From: Mycolicibacterium sp. TY81
Lineage (GTDB): Bacteria > Actinomycetota > Actinomycetes > Mycobacteriales > Mycobacteriaceae
Length of the DNA: 64,000 nt
Assembly (NCBI RefSeq): GCF_018326285.1
Contig: NZ_AP023362.1
Coordinates: forward strand, 6,076,001 to 6,140,000
Direction: 5' to 3'
Below the pieces are notes generated by a model. The model was given only the letters and a program-made list of their open reading frames with translations, had not been told where the DNA came from and searched no databases. Made by a program: the position numbers and the translations under genes. Below, in pieces: positions 27,601 to 36,594 of the stretch (position 1 is its first letter; every line of letters begins with the position of its first letter).

Positions 27601-29083
27601 GAGCAATGATCAGAACCTGTGGATGAGCCTCGGCGAGGCGGCGTAGGAAAGGGCGCACCTTCCCGAGGATGATCTGAATGTCGAAGGTCTGATCAAGAGC
27701 CGGCGTTGGCGCGCTGGTTCGGGAAGGTACGCCCATGCTCACGGTAGTTCACGATGCGGATTCATCCAACGAGGATGCTGGCTCGTCGCGGTCGTTGCTC
27801 GATGAGATTGTCCGCGACGGTGCCCGCCAGATGCTGGCCGCAGCGTTGCGGGCTGAGGTCGCCGCCTACATCGAGGCTCATGCCGGTGAGCTTGATGAGA
27901 ACGGGCACCGGCTGGTGGTGCGCAATGGCTATCACCGCGAGCGCGAGGTGCTCACCGCGGCGGGCGCGGTGAGTGTGACCGCGCCGCGGGTCAATGACAA
28001 ACGTGTTGACCCGGACACTGGTGAGCGGCAACGGTTTTCCTCGGCGATCCTGCCGGCGTGGGTGCGCAAGTCGCCGCAGATGACCGAGGTGTTGCCGTTG
28101 CTGTATCTGCATGGCTTGTCGACCAGTGATTTCGGTCCGGCGTTGGAGCAGTTCCTGGGCTCGGGTGCCGGCTTGTCGGCCACGACGATCACCCGACTCA
28201 CCACGCAGTGGCAGGACGAGGCCAAGGCCTTCGAGGCCCGTGATCTGTCGGGCACCGACTACGTCTACCTGTGGGTCGACGGCATCCATCTCAAGGTGCG
28301 CCTGGAGCAGGAGAAGCTCTGTTTGCTGGTGATGATCGGTGTGCGCGCTGACGGCCGCAAGGGAGCTGGTCGCGCTCACCGACGGGTACCGGGAGTCGGC
28401 CGAGTCGTGGGCTGATCTGTTGCGGTCGTGCCGACGTCGCGGGATGACCGCACCGGTGCTGGCCGTCGGCGATGGGGCCCTGGGGTTCTGGAAGGCCGTG
28501 CGTGAGGTGTTCCCGGCCACCGGCGAGCAGCGGTGCTGGTTTCACAAGCAGGCCAATGTTCTTGCCTGCCTGCCAAAGTCGGCTCATCCGGGGGCGATCG
28601 CGGCGATGCGGGAGATCTACAACGCCGAGGATATCGACCACGCGCAGGTGGCGATCAAGGCGTTCGAGGTGGACTACGGCGCCAAGTACCCCAAGGCGGT
28701 CGCCAAGATCGTCGATGACGCCGATGTGCTGCTGGAGTTCTATAAGTACCCGGCCGAGCACTGGGTCCATCTGCGCACTACCAACCCGATCGAATCAACG
28801 TTTGCCACGGTACGTTTGAGGACCAAGGTGACCAAGGGGGCCGGGTTCACGCGTCGCCGGAATGGCCATGGCTTACAAGCTGATCGACGCCGCGCAAGCC
28901 CGCTGGCGAGCCGTCAACGCACCGCACCTGGTCGCTCTGGTCCGGGCCGGCGCGATCTTCCACAAAGGCAAACTGCTCGAGCGACCCACCGACATCACCC
29001 CGTCGGCGGACTCGGCACCGACCGAATCAACTGGAACGGAGGTCGCCTGAAACAAGCCGATCCACAGGTATTGACAATTCCTC
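27601..29083 (+). mobile_element. IS256-family element, type A copy 4, no target repeat
   Basis: It has the same ends as A1-A3 but the opposite orientation. The left flank (CGGCTACTGC, DUF1275 gene) and right flank (GTGTAGAGAG, IS30 gene) differ, so this copy has recombined with another copy or deleted neighbouring DNA. Together with the inverted copies at 10-17 kb it can drive inversion of the segment between them. Confidence 0.88.
27735..29050 (+). pseudogene. IS256-A4 transposase, two frameshifts
   Basis: It is identical in layout to the A3 transposase but has an extra G at 28361-28363 and another at 28836-28840, giving three frames. The start MLTVVHDADSSN is at 27735 and the final part MAYKLIDAAQARWRAVNAP ends at 29050. 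Removing one base from each run restores about 438 codons. Confidence 0.88.
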
Positions 29084-29778
29084 GTGTAGAGAGCTTGGTA
29101 AATCGCTTCGTGGCTGATGCGCATCGACTCATCATCGGGGAAGTCGAGCTTGATCCGGTTGGCGATCTGCTCCGGACTCCAGGCCTGCACCCATGCTCGG
29201 TCTTTGCGGTGCGGTTTGTTGTTACCGGTCCACCGCGGCGGCTGCGGCCCGACCACCACTGATCCGTCGGCCCTGCTGATCCCCCCTGAAAGCCGTTCTT
29301 GGACATAAGCATGCAGTCTCGGGTTGGTGGCCAGCTTGGCTGCCTTGGGGCGCTTGGCTGTGAGCTCGGCCTTCCACTGCGCTACCGATGCACGGTACTC
29401 GGATGTGTATCCGCGAGTGGCAGCATTGCGGCGCAACTCGCGCGAGATCGTGGAGGGATCCCGACCGATCTCCCGGGCAATCTGGCGCACTCCGGCGCCT
29501 TGGGCCCTCAGCAGCGCGATCTCCTCGCGCTCACGGAACGACAAGTAGCGCCCCGACAGTGGTGTGAGATCAAACGGTGGCATCCCGCCAGCGTTGTGGA
29601 ACCACCGCTGCCCGACCGGCTGCGACGCGCCGACGGCGATGGCTGCCGCCGCCGGCAACGAGCCTTTGGCGATTTCGATCCAAAACAGTCGCTCGGTCTC
29701 GCGTTGATGCGGTGGCGCCCCCGGCGACCTCATCGCACGACGAACAGCACGGTCTGCTGCTTGCTGACGACGAACCAT
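29084..29778 (-). pseudogene. IS30-family transposase, 3' end removed by IS256-A4
   Basis: It starts MVRRQQAADRAVRRAMRSPG at 29778, with the IS30 HTH (YLSFREREEIALLRAQG, IAREIGRDPSTISRELRRN) and WSPEQIANRIKLDFPDDE, then is cut at LYT. The whole DDE catalytic domain (about 200 residues) is absent. The left terminus lies near 29814 (CAGAGTGTTGCTTCC). Dead. Confidence 0.85.
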
Positions 29779-29823
29779 CGAACACCCTCTAACTATCAGA
29801 GTGTTGCTTCCACCGGTTGAACC

Positions 29824-30182
29824 TGGTCAGTTCACCTCTTGGGCTTTCACCGATCGGGCCAAGCGGTCCGGGTTGGTCCCGTCGATGGGCTCGATCGGCG
29901 ATTGCTACGACAATGCGATGATCGAATCATTTTGGGGCAGAATGCAAACCGAGTTACTCAATCGCAAGCGCTGGAAGACAAGAATCGAGCTGGCCAATGC
30001 CATTTTCGACTACCTGGAGATTTTCCATAACCGGCAACGCCGCCATTCCGCCCTCGGGATGCGCACTCCGATAGAGTTCGAACTGCTGCATCAATCCGCC
30101 CAACCCGTGGCCTGAAACCAAGTATGGCGACACCACCGAACCCAGGGCACATCAGAGCCTCCGGGAAACCCAGGGCGTTTCA
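29824..30182 (+). pseudogene. IS3-family OrfB 3' fragment with right end
   Basis: Encodes QFTSWAFTDRAKRSGLVPSM, IGDCYDNAMIESFWGRMQTE and RRHSALGMRTPIEFE, stopping at 30115: the last third of an IS3 OrfB with its catalytic Glu region. The IS3-like end AAACCCAGGGCGTTTCA follows at about 30166-30182. Its 5' part was replaced by the IS30 end. Confidence 0.82.
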
Positions 30183-30251
30183 GATAGTACCTGGCGTGCC
30201 AGGTGCGATTCGCCAGATACTTGATCACCGACGTGCACTTGTAGCGGCAAT

Positions 30252-30291
30252 GTTGCTTGGATGGAGCAACTTTCGCTTCACAGAGTGAAGC
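30252..30291. promoter_or_regulatory. Two dyads upstream of the SDR gene
   Basis: GTTGCT-N7-AGCAAC (30252-30270) is followed 4 bp later by GCTTCAC-AGA-GTGAAGC (30275-30291), which ends 13 bp before the SDR start. Tandem dyads so close to a start are typical of repressor operators. The regulator is not identifiable here. Confidence 0.5.
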
Positions 30292-30863
30292 CTGTGCCCC
30301 ACAATGGTGGATGTGACAGAAACCAAGTACGCCCTGGTGACCGGAGGTTCGCGCGGAATCGGAGCGGCGATCGTCGCCCGGTTGGCCGCGGCAGGCTATC
30401 ACGTCGCTTTCACCTACCTAAGCAATGAAACCGCCGCAGGTCAGGTCAAAGACAGGGTGCATGCAGCAGGCGGTAGCGCCAACCCCATGCAAGCTGACCT
30501 GACGAACATTGCTTCGATCGAGAAACTACTTGCGGCAATTCCGAATTCGGATGTGCCACACTTAGATGTAGTGGTCAACAACGCCGCGATCCTGCCACCG
30601 GTGGCCTTAATCGAGGACACCGCTTTCAGCGTATGGTCCGACAACTTGATGATCGCGGCCACCGCCCCGTTTCTGATTATCAAGCACGTGATCCCCTATC
30701 TACGGCCGGGGGCATCGGTCATCAACATCTCCACCATCAACGCCAGCACCCATCCGGTCGAAGGCGTATCCGCTTATGCGGCAGTGGCGTGTTCCCGCTG
30801 GATGAGTCCAGCAAGTTCTAGAGTCCTGTGGCCCGATGTCGGGCGAGAAGGGACGATGAACGT

Positions 30864-31145
30864 ATGGCTGGTCGGAAGCGGCATTCCGCGGAGGACATCG
30901 TGCGCAAACTGCGCCGTGCGGATGAGCTGACCGCGGAGGGCAAGACCGGCGAAGAGGTCGCCGCTGAGCTGGAGGTGTCGGCGGCGACGTTGTACGACTG
31001 GCGCCGCTCCTATGGCGGGATGGACACTGACGCCGCCAAAGAACTCAAAGAGCTGCGCGAGCAGAACGCCCGCCTCAAGCGGTTGCTCGCCGAGGCTGAG
31101 CTGGTCAAAGATGCCCTGCGGGAGGTCGCCAAGGGAAAATTCTGA
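30864..31145 (+). CDS. IS3c transposase OrfA
   Basis: 93 residues starting MAGRKRHSAEDIVRKLRRAD, with an HTH (EEVAAELEVSAATLYDWRR) and a leucine-zipper helix (LKELREQNARLKRLLAEAEL). Near its end the heptamer-like GGGAAAATTC can support the -1 shift into the OrfB frame that IS3 elements use. Complete. A longer frame from 30828 reads into the SDR remainder and is not used. Confidence 0.86.
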   Translation: MAGRKRHSAEDIVRKLRRADELTAEGKTGEEVAAELEVSAATLYDWRRSYGGMDTDAAKELKELREQNARLKRLLAEAELVKDALREVAKGKF

Positions 31146-31174
31146 GCCCAGCTGCCAAGCGCCGCGCCGTCGAC

Positions 31175-32008
31175 ATGCTCACTACCACGTTGGGCATGTC
31201 GGAACGGCTGGCCTGCAAAGCCGTTGGGCTGGCCCGCTCCACCTGCCGCCGCCTGCCTCAAGCCGAGACTCCCGCTGACCCTGATGCCGAGATGCGGGCC
31301 TGGCTGCGCTCCTACGCCACCAAACACCCGTGCCATGGGTTCCGCCGTGCCTGGGCGGCGTTGCGCTACGACGAGCGCCGTGAGGTGAACAAAAAGAAGA
31401 TCCACCGGCTGTGGCGCGAGGAGGGGCTGCAGGTGCGGGTGCACAGTTCGCGCAAGCGGGCTGGGGTGTCATCGATCCCACGGATCGAAGCCGACGCGCC
31501 GAACGTGGTGTGGGCGATCGATTTCCAGTTCGACTCCACCCTCGACGGCAAGGCCATCAAGATCGCCTCCATGGTTGACGAACACACGCGGGTGTCGCTG
31601 CTGAATGTCGTCGAGCGGTCGATCACTGCCGACCGTCTGGTCGACGAGCTCAAGAAGGTGTTCGCCGCGGCCGGCGGCCAGCCGGTGGTGCTGCGGATGG
31701 ACAACGGTCCGGAGTTCATTTCGCAAGCGCTGCAACAGTTCTGCGACGGAAGAACTGGGATGTCCTACATCCCGCCGGGAACGCCGTGGAATAACGGACA
31801 CATCGAATCCTTCAACAACCGACTACGCAAGGAGTGCCTCAACCGCAACCACTGGAACACCGTGCTCGAGGCCCGCGTGGTCATCGGCGACTTCAAGACC
31901 GAACACAACCATCGACACCGCCACTCGGCCCTGGGCTACCGGACCCCTGCCGAGTACGCTGCCGTCTGCAGATGTAGCCACACCCCGGTGGCCTGCAGCA
32001 TCAACTGA
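31175..32008 (+). CDS. IS3c transposase OrfB
   Basis: 277 residues from ATG 31175; as an OrfAB fusion the frame extends back to 31136. Catalytic residues sit in VVWAIDFQFDST, VLRMDNGPEF and GHIESFNNRLRKE, with the ending HRHRHSALGYRTPAEYA. The frame is unbroken and, with OrfA, could make IS3c mobile. It ends 59 bp before the right terminus. Confidence 0.88.
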   Translation: MLTTTLGMSERLACKAVGLARSTCRRLPQAETPADPDAEMRAWLRSYATKHPCHGFRRAWAALRYDERREVNKKKIHRLWREEGLQVRVHSSRKRAGVSSIPRIEADAPNVVWAIDFQFDSTLDGKAIKIASMVDEHTRVSLLNVVERSITADRLVDELKKVFAAAGGQPVVLRMDNGPEFISQALQQFCDGRTGMSYIPPGTPWNNGHIESFNNRLRKECLNRNHWNTVLEARVVIGDFKTEHNHRHRHSALGYRTPAEYAAVCRCSHTPVACSIN

Positions 32009-32077
32009 AACTGGATCACACCAACCCGACTCCAAGAACGGGTGGACTCAGAAACGGGGACTCGCCAGCGCTTTAGA

Positions 32078-33553
32078 GGCTCTTCCGGTTTTAGAGTGCG
32101 TCGATTCGTTGGGTGAGGTTGCCGCAGTGCAGTAGTGAGCGCAGTCGGTAGTGGGTCAGGTTCCGGAAGCCGAGGGCGTTGCGGCGTAGTGCTTCGAGTC
32201 GGCCGTTGATCGCTTCGGTCGGGCCGTTGGAGGCGTGGAGGTCGAAGTAGGCCAGCACGTCGGCGCGGCGGCGCCACAGGGTCCGGCCGAGCGCAGCCAG
32301 CTCCTCTAAGGCGTCAGGGACGCCGCTGCGCAGCGCGTCGATGACCGCGCCCATCATGGCCTCGCCGCGGCGGCGGTCGGGGTGGGCGTAGGCGGCGATC
32401 ATGCGTTGGTAGAAGCTCCAGCACAGTTCGACCGCGAGATGGTTTTCGTCGGCGAACACGGCTTCCAGCTTGGCTTTTCGGCGTGCGCTCAGCAGTGGCA
32501 GCCGGGTCCGCAGGATGCGTCGCACCCCGTAGAGCGGATCCCCGGCACGGCCGCGGTGCCCGCAGGTCTGCTGCTGGATGCGCTGGCGGCACAGATCGAG
32601 CTTGGTGCCGGCCAGGGCCACGACATGGAACGGATCCATCACCGGGGTGGCCTCAGGCACCTGCTCGGTGGCCGCTGTCTTGTAGCCGTTGAACCCGTCC
32701 ATCGCGACGACCTCGATCCGGTCCCGAAACATCTGGCTCTGGGTCGCCAGCCAGCCCGTGAACGCCGCGGTGGAGCGTCCCGGCACCAGGTCAAGCAGCC
32801 GGGCCCGACCGGTCCCGTCCGCGACGGGGGTCAGGTCGACGATCACGGTGACGAACCCGTCGTCGCCGGGGCGGCGGACATGGGCCCAGCGGTGCTCATC
32901 AACGCCGATGACGCGGACCCCGTCCAGGCGGGTGAGGTCGCCGGCGACGATCACCTGGGTGGCATCCAAAGCGATGGTGTTCACGGTGTCCCAGGACAAC
33001 CCAAGTTCGCGGGCGACCGCGGCGACGGTGGCGCGGTCGATCATCAGCCGTCGACAGATGTAGCGGGCGCAGCGTCGGGTGGTCGACCAGCCGCGTCGTG
33101 CGAGACGATCAGTGTTGTGAGCGAACACTTCTCGCTCACAGTCGGTGTTCACGCACCGGTAGCGCGGCACCCGGACATGCAATCGCAGCGGATGTCCAAC
33201 GACCGGCACGTCGGTGACCCGGCGGACCACGGTGTCGCGGTACACACCCGCCGCACCACATCCGGGACAGTCGGTGTTTCCGTCGTCGAGCAACGTACAG
33301 AACACCACCGTGGCCTCACCATCGACGGCCGCGTCGGTGATCGTCACCCCGAGCTCGACGGTCCGCACGATCGTGTCGGCGACAACAGCAGCAGGCAACG
33401 ACGTAGGCTCAGGCACAGGGCTCCCCGGGTGGCAGGTCTGCAATGGTGTAGGAACCTGCATCCTCTGCCAGTCGGGGCCCGTCTCAGCTCACCGACACGA
33501 CCCCCACACCGGAATCACCGCACCCTCAGCTGCACTCCATCTCCGGATGAGCC
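32078..33553 (-). mobile_element. ISL3-family element, intact
   Basis: The ends are GGCTCTTCCGG...TAGAGTGC on the left and, reversed, GGCTCATCCGGAGATGGAGTG on the right, typical ISL3 termini. It is flanked by 8-bp repeats GCTTTAGA (32070-32077, 33554-33561), 1476 bp long. It inserted 10 bp from the right end of IS3c, so both elements share the SDR gene. Confidence 0.92.
32091..33461 (-). CDS. ISL3-family transposase, intact
   Basis: 456 residues, with an N-terminal zinc-ribbon region (TDCPGCGAAG and YRCVNTDCERE), an HTH near residue 150 (TVAAVARELGLSWDTVNTI) and the DDE_Tnp_ISL3 core: VIGVDEHRWAHVRR, VVAMDGFNGYKTA and a late Glu in NGPTEAINGRLEALRR. Its length and motifs are normal for the family. 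It is the only gene of the element. Confidence 0.9.
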   Translation of the reverse strand: MQVPTPLQTCHPGSPVPEPTSLPAAVVADTIVRTVELGVTITDAAVDGEATVVFCTLLDDGNTDCPGCGAAGVYRDTVVRRVTDVPVVGHPLRLHVRVPRYRCVNTDCEREVFAHNTDRLARRGWSTTRRCARYICRRLMIDRATVAAVARELGLSWDTVNTIALDATQVIVAGDLTRLDGVRVIGVDEHRWAHVRRPGDDGFVTVIVDLTPVADGTGRARLLDLVPGRSTAAFTGWLATQSQMFRDRIEVVAMDGFNGYKTAATEQVPEATPVMDPFHVVALAGTKLDLCRQRIQQQTCGHRGRAGDPLYGVRRILRTRLPLLSARRKAKLEAVFADENHLAVELCWSFYQRMIAAYAHPDRRRGEAMMGAVIDALRSGVPDALEELAALGRTLWRRRADVLAYFDLHASNGPTEAINGRLEALRRNALGFRNLTHYRLRSLLHCGNLTQRIDAL

Positions 33554-33863
33554 GCTTTAGAGCAGCTGACCGCGATTGCGGCATTCGAACTTGGACCACG
33601 CGGCGTCACCGTCAACGCTGTCAGGCCCGGAGTCACCGATACCGATATGCAGCGGACAGTCAACGCAGATCCGTCTGCGCTAGCGCAGATTGCCGAGGAC
33701 ACCCCCATGCGCAGAGTGGGACAACCAGAAGACATTGCTGACGTTGTAGCGTTCCTGGCTAGCCCGCAGGCCCGCTGGGTCACCGGACAGACCATCACCG
33801 CATCCGGCGGACTTTAACCTCCTCCTGTAAGGCCAGTTCAAGCAAGCACACAGGAACTCGCTC

Positions 33864-33926
33864 ATGACGTTCCTGAACCCAAGCACCGCATGGTCGCCTC
33901 TCAAAAAAGTCGGTGACACAACATGA
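33864..33926 (+). CDS. 20-codon mini-gene upstream of the GNAT gene
   Basis: The frame ATG...TGA encodes MTFLNPSTAWSPLKKVGDTT, preceded by CAGGAAC at 6-8 bp. Its end overlaps the GTG at 33913 that can start the GNAT gene, so translational coupling is possible. The peptide is rich in Ser/Thr/Pro with a Trp and a Lys pair. It could be a leader peptide for the GNAT gene or a RiPP-like precursor, given the HExxH and MFS genes 1-7 kb away. A chance frame cannot be excluded. Confidence 0.35.
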   Translation: MTFLNPSTAWSPLKKVGDTT

Positions 33927-34941
33927 TTACGAGCGTTATGCTGCAGGCATGGTCCAGCACACGCCGGGGGCCACACCGCAGTTTGACTCCCACACAGCTC
34001 TAGGACATCTCCACGCGACGTGCCTAGACGGTACCGGTATCACGATCCGCAGATGGCGACCGGCTGATGCTCGTCGTGTACGCGATCTTCTCGATACTGA
34101 CACAGACACCTTGTGGATAGAGCAGTTCCATGCCCTCCACGGACCCGACCAGGACGGCCCGGATTGGCGACGCACTCTGGTCGCCGTCGACAGCTATAAC
34201 CGTCTTCTCGGGTGCGCATCGATCGCAGTGAATACTTTGCATAGCAGTCGATTTCCGTGTGCCATCGATGTCCATCCTCGGTTCCGACGCCGTGGCATCG
34301 GCGCGGCCTTGCTGGATGCCATCAAGCAGGCGCGTCCTGACGATCAACCGCTGTCCACGAAAGTGCGGACAGCGAACACTGCGGCAATGGGCTTCTTAAC
34401 GAAGGCGGGCGCCGCGACTTACGCGCGTTGCCTCAATGTCGTGATCGACCCCAACGATCCTGCCGTAATGCGCTGGGCCAGCCGACAACACAAAGCAGGC
34501 AGCCGCTCGATGAATCTGCAGGACAAGGACCCTGAGTCACTCAGTAAAGTCTTTGAGCGGCAATACATGTGGATTCATCAGCGGTGGTCTCCCGTCGGCG
34601 ATCTCGACCTACTCACCGAGGTTGCTGCTGCTGAGATCGATTCGATCGACGCCGATGCCAGTTCCGGTGTCTGGCACGACGGTGAGATTGTTGCCGTCGC
34701 GTTTGCCTTCCCTGTGCCGAACGAACCGGTCCTGGAGATCGTCGCGGAGACCACAACGGAGCATCAGCCGTGGGGTACCGAGTTCCTTGCCGAGGCAGTC
34801 GCCGCCACACTCCGTGTGACCCGGCGTCGCAATTGCCTTCTACGGTTTGACGGTCACATGTCCGATCCTCACTTGCATCCCGTCCTCTCTGCGCTACCTT
34901 GGCTTCGCCGGGACCCTTTAGACCTCGTAGAGATACCGTAA
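33913..34941 (+). CDS. GNAT-family N-acetyltransferase, two-domain
   Basis: 342 residues from GTG 33913, or 330 from ATG 33949; neither has a strong ribosome site. The first GNAT domain (about residues 40-170) has the acetyl-CoA loop DVHPRFRRRGIGAALLDA. The second half (about 190-340) keeps GNAT-like strands (GEIVAVAFAFPVPNEP) but its acetyl-CoA loop is not obvious, as in other tandem GNATs such as MshD. The acceptor is unknown. The gene converges on the MFS gene with a 33-bp gap. Intact, in a stretch where every other host gene is broken. Confidence 0.8.
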   Translation: MTQHDYERYAAGMVQHTPGATPQFDSHTALGHLHATCLDGTGITIRRWRPADARRVRDLLDTDTDTLWIEQFHALHGPDQDGPDWRRTLVAVDSYNRLLGCASIAVNTLHSSRFPCAIDVHPRFRRRGIGAALLDAIKQARPDDQPLSTKVRTANTAAMGFLTKAGAATYARCLNVVIDPNDPAVMRWASRQHKAGSRSMNLQDKDPESLSKVFERQYMWIHQRWSPVGDLDLLTEVAAAEIDSIDADASSGVWHDGEIVAVAFAFPVPNEPVLEIVAETTTEHQPWGTEFLAEAVAATLRVTRRRNCLLRFDGHMSDPHLHPVLSALPWLRRDPLDLVEIP

Positions 34942-36259
34942 GAAAATGTATTGCAGGTCAATCGGATAAGCGGTTCAGGTGAGGTTTGGATTGGGCCGCA
35001 GAATCAGAATCGTTGAGGCAAGGAGCCCAGCCCCGGCAGCTAGCGCCCACGCTGGCTGCTGGTCGGCCTGCAGTAATAGCCCTGCCCACACCCCGAGCAA
35101 GCCGCCGGCGGCCGCGAAAGAGTGTCCCCAACCCATCACCTGGATGAACCGATCACCCCGAAAAAGCTCTTGACGCGCAGTGACCTGCGTGACTTCCACT
35201 CCCGTCAACAAGGACGACGTGAGGGCGACATAGGCCCAGAACAGGACGACTACTACTGGCAGCCCAGCGATGCTGCCTGAACCGGGGTCGCTGCCCCAAG
35301 TGTACACCGCGGCGGATCCCATGAGGACCGCGGTGAGGACGCAGCCGGTGTACAGCACTACCGTGACTCCGAACTGCCTGGTGGCAGCACGGGCCAGGAA
35401 GGGGCCGACCAATGCCCCGACACCCGCGCAGATCGCCGCGACGGCAAAGAAGCCGCCTTTGTTGTCGATAAACGAAGCGCACCACTGTCCGATATAGAGG
35501 GCGCTTAGACCCGCAGCAAGGGGAACTGAAGCCGAGAACAACGGTGAGCCTGGACCTTTCATTCCTAAGAGGGTCCTCAGCGTGATGTTGGTTTCCTCGT
35601 GGTCAGCGTGTTGGGCCGATTCGTTGTCGTTCGCCGCGGAACCGACTCCCACCGATCGTCCCAACCGGAGACTGCGGTAGCGTGCGGCGACGGCCAGCAG
35701 CGAGGCAACAACATTGACAGCCAGTACCGCCAACACTGACCACCCTGCGAGGAGGCTTCCCAACGGTGTGCTCACGAACTGTGACACCGCAGGCAGGGCG
35801 GCATACAAGTAGGTGTTGAACACGGCGGCAGAGCCAGGCGCCTTCCTCTCAATCTCGGCGCCATAGAACTCCTCGGCGAGGTCGATGAACAGCGGTAGAA
35901 AGGACGTCGCGGCGGTGTAGACGCAGAGGATCACAGCCGCCCACCGCTGATCCACCGCGATGATCGCCGCTCCTGCCAGCAGCGTCAGTGCGACATCAGC
36001 GACCTCGCACCGGACAAGAATCTTGCCCGCCTCGAACCTGCGCAGCATCCGGGCCGCAGCGGCGCTGCACATGTCCTGCACATTCTCCAGCGTTGCCATC
36101 AAGGGCAGCCACAGCAGCGGCAGCAGACCTAGCGACACCAGAACCGGTACGGCACCGCCGACCACGGTGGTCCCAAAGTAGGACCACGGGACTTGACCCC
36201 GTGTGTTGGACACGCTGAATCCCGCAAGGTTGGCGGGGGAAGCGAGATGATCCACCACG

Positions 36260-36594
36260 ATGGCAAGGAAAAATTACCCTGACGAGTTCAAACGGGACGC
36301 GGTAGCGCTGTACCGAGACACCGAGGGCGCCACGATCACGCAGATCGCCGACGAACTCGGCATCTCCGGTGTGACGCTCTCAGCGTGGTGCAAAGCCGCC
36401 GGGGTGCCGATCAGGCACCGCAACCCCCACCGCAGCAGCACAGCCGAGCCCCGGCGTTGAGACCCCCAGAGCAGGAGCTGGCCCGGCTACGGGCCGAGAA
36501 CAAGGCGTTACGCGCCACGGAGGCTCGGTTGTCTACCGAGCGTGACATTCTGCGGTCGGCGGCCAAGTATTTCGCCGGGGAGACGAACTGGTGA
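36260..36594 (+). pseudogene. IS3d transposase OrfA, frameshifted
   Basis: It starts MARKNYPDEFKRDAVALYRD with an HTH (ITQIADELGISGVTLSAWCK), then loses frame near 36450-36460. The second half (EQELARLRAENKALRATEAR, ILRSAAKYFAGETNW) continues in another frame to 36594 and overlaps the OrfB start. The lesion may be a lost base in the proline-rich linker. Confidence 0.78.

Larger units (their letters stand above)
30785..32067 (+). mobile_element. IS3-family element IS3c, intact, in the SDR gene
   Basis: The left end TGGCGTGTTCCCGCTGGATGAGTCCA (split here as TGGCGTGTTCCCG then CTGGATGAGTCCA) pairs with the right end, read in reverse as TGGCGAGTCCCCG then TTTCTGAGTCCA. Length 1283 bp. Both transposase frames are open. 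A clear direct repeat was not found at its flanks. Confidence 0.82.
30304..33817 (+). pseudogene. SDR-family oxidoreductase, split by IS3c and ISL3
   Basis: The N-terminal piece (30304-30784) has the nucleotide-binding TGGSRGIGAAIV, NNAAILPPVAL and INISTINAS; it stops at SAYAA, just where the active-site Tyr/Lys helix begins. The C-terminal piece (33554-33817) runs ALEQLTAIAAFELGPRGVTV to VTGQTITASGGL. Joined, it makes a classical SDR of about 248 residues. The Tyr of the YxxxK motif is the Y in SAYAA; the exact Lys codon lies at the scarred junction. The substrate is unknown. ISL3 carries a clean 8-bp repeat; IS3c does not. Confidence 0.85.

Noticed and set aside
26948..27742. DUF1275 gene starting at 27742
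   Set aside because: The first 48 codons are the IS256-A end read in reverse; the same peptide start (MSMGVPSRTSAPTPA) recurs at every IS256-A copy.
28873..29778. A 301-codon fusion of IS30 transposase with an IS256 end
   Set aside because: The last part (after LYT) is translated IS256 terminus and antisense sequence; it is a chimeric artefact of the insertion.
32382..33560. A 392-codon plus-strand open frame across the ISL3 element
   Set aside because: It is antisense to the intact ISL3 transposase, with no recognisable domain and biased composition.
34975..36258. MFS gene starting at 36258 within IS3d
   Set aside because: The first 20 codons are the IS3d left end. The true N-terminus lies at 37610, beyond the element, and joins in frame.
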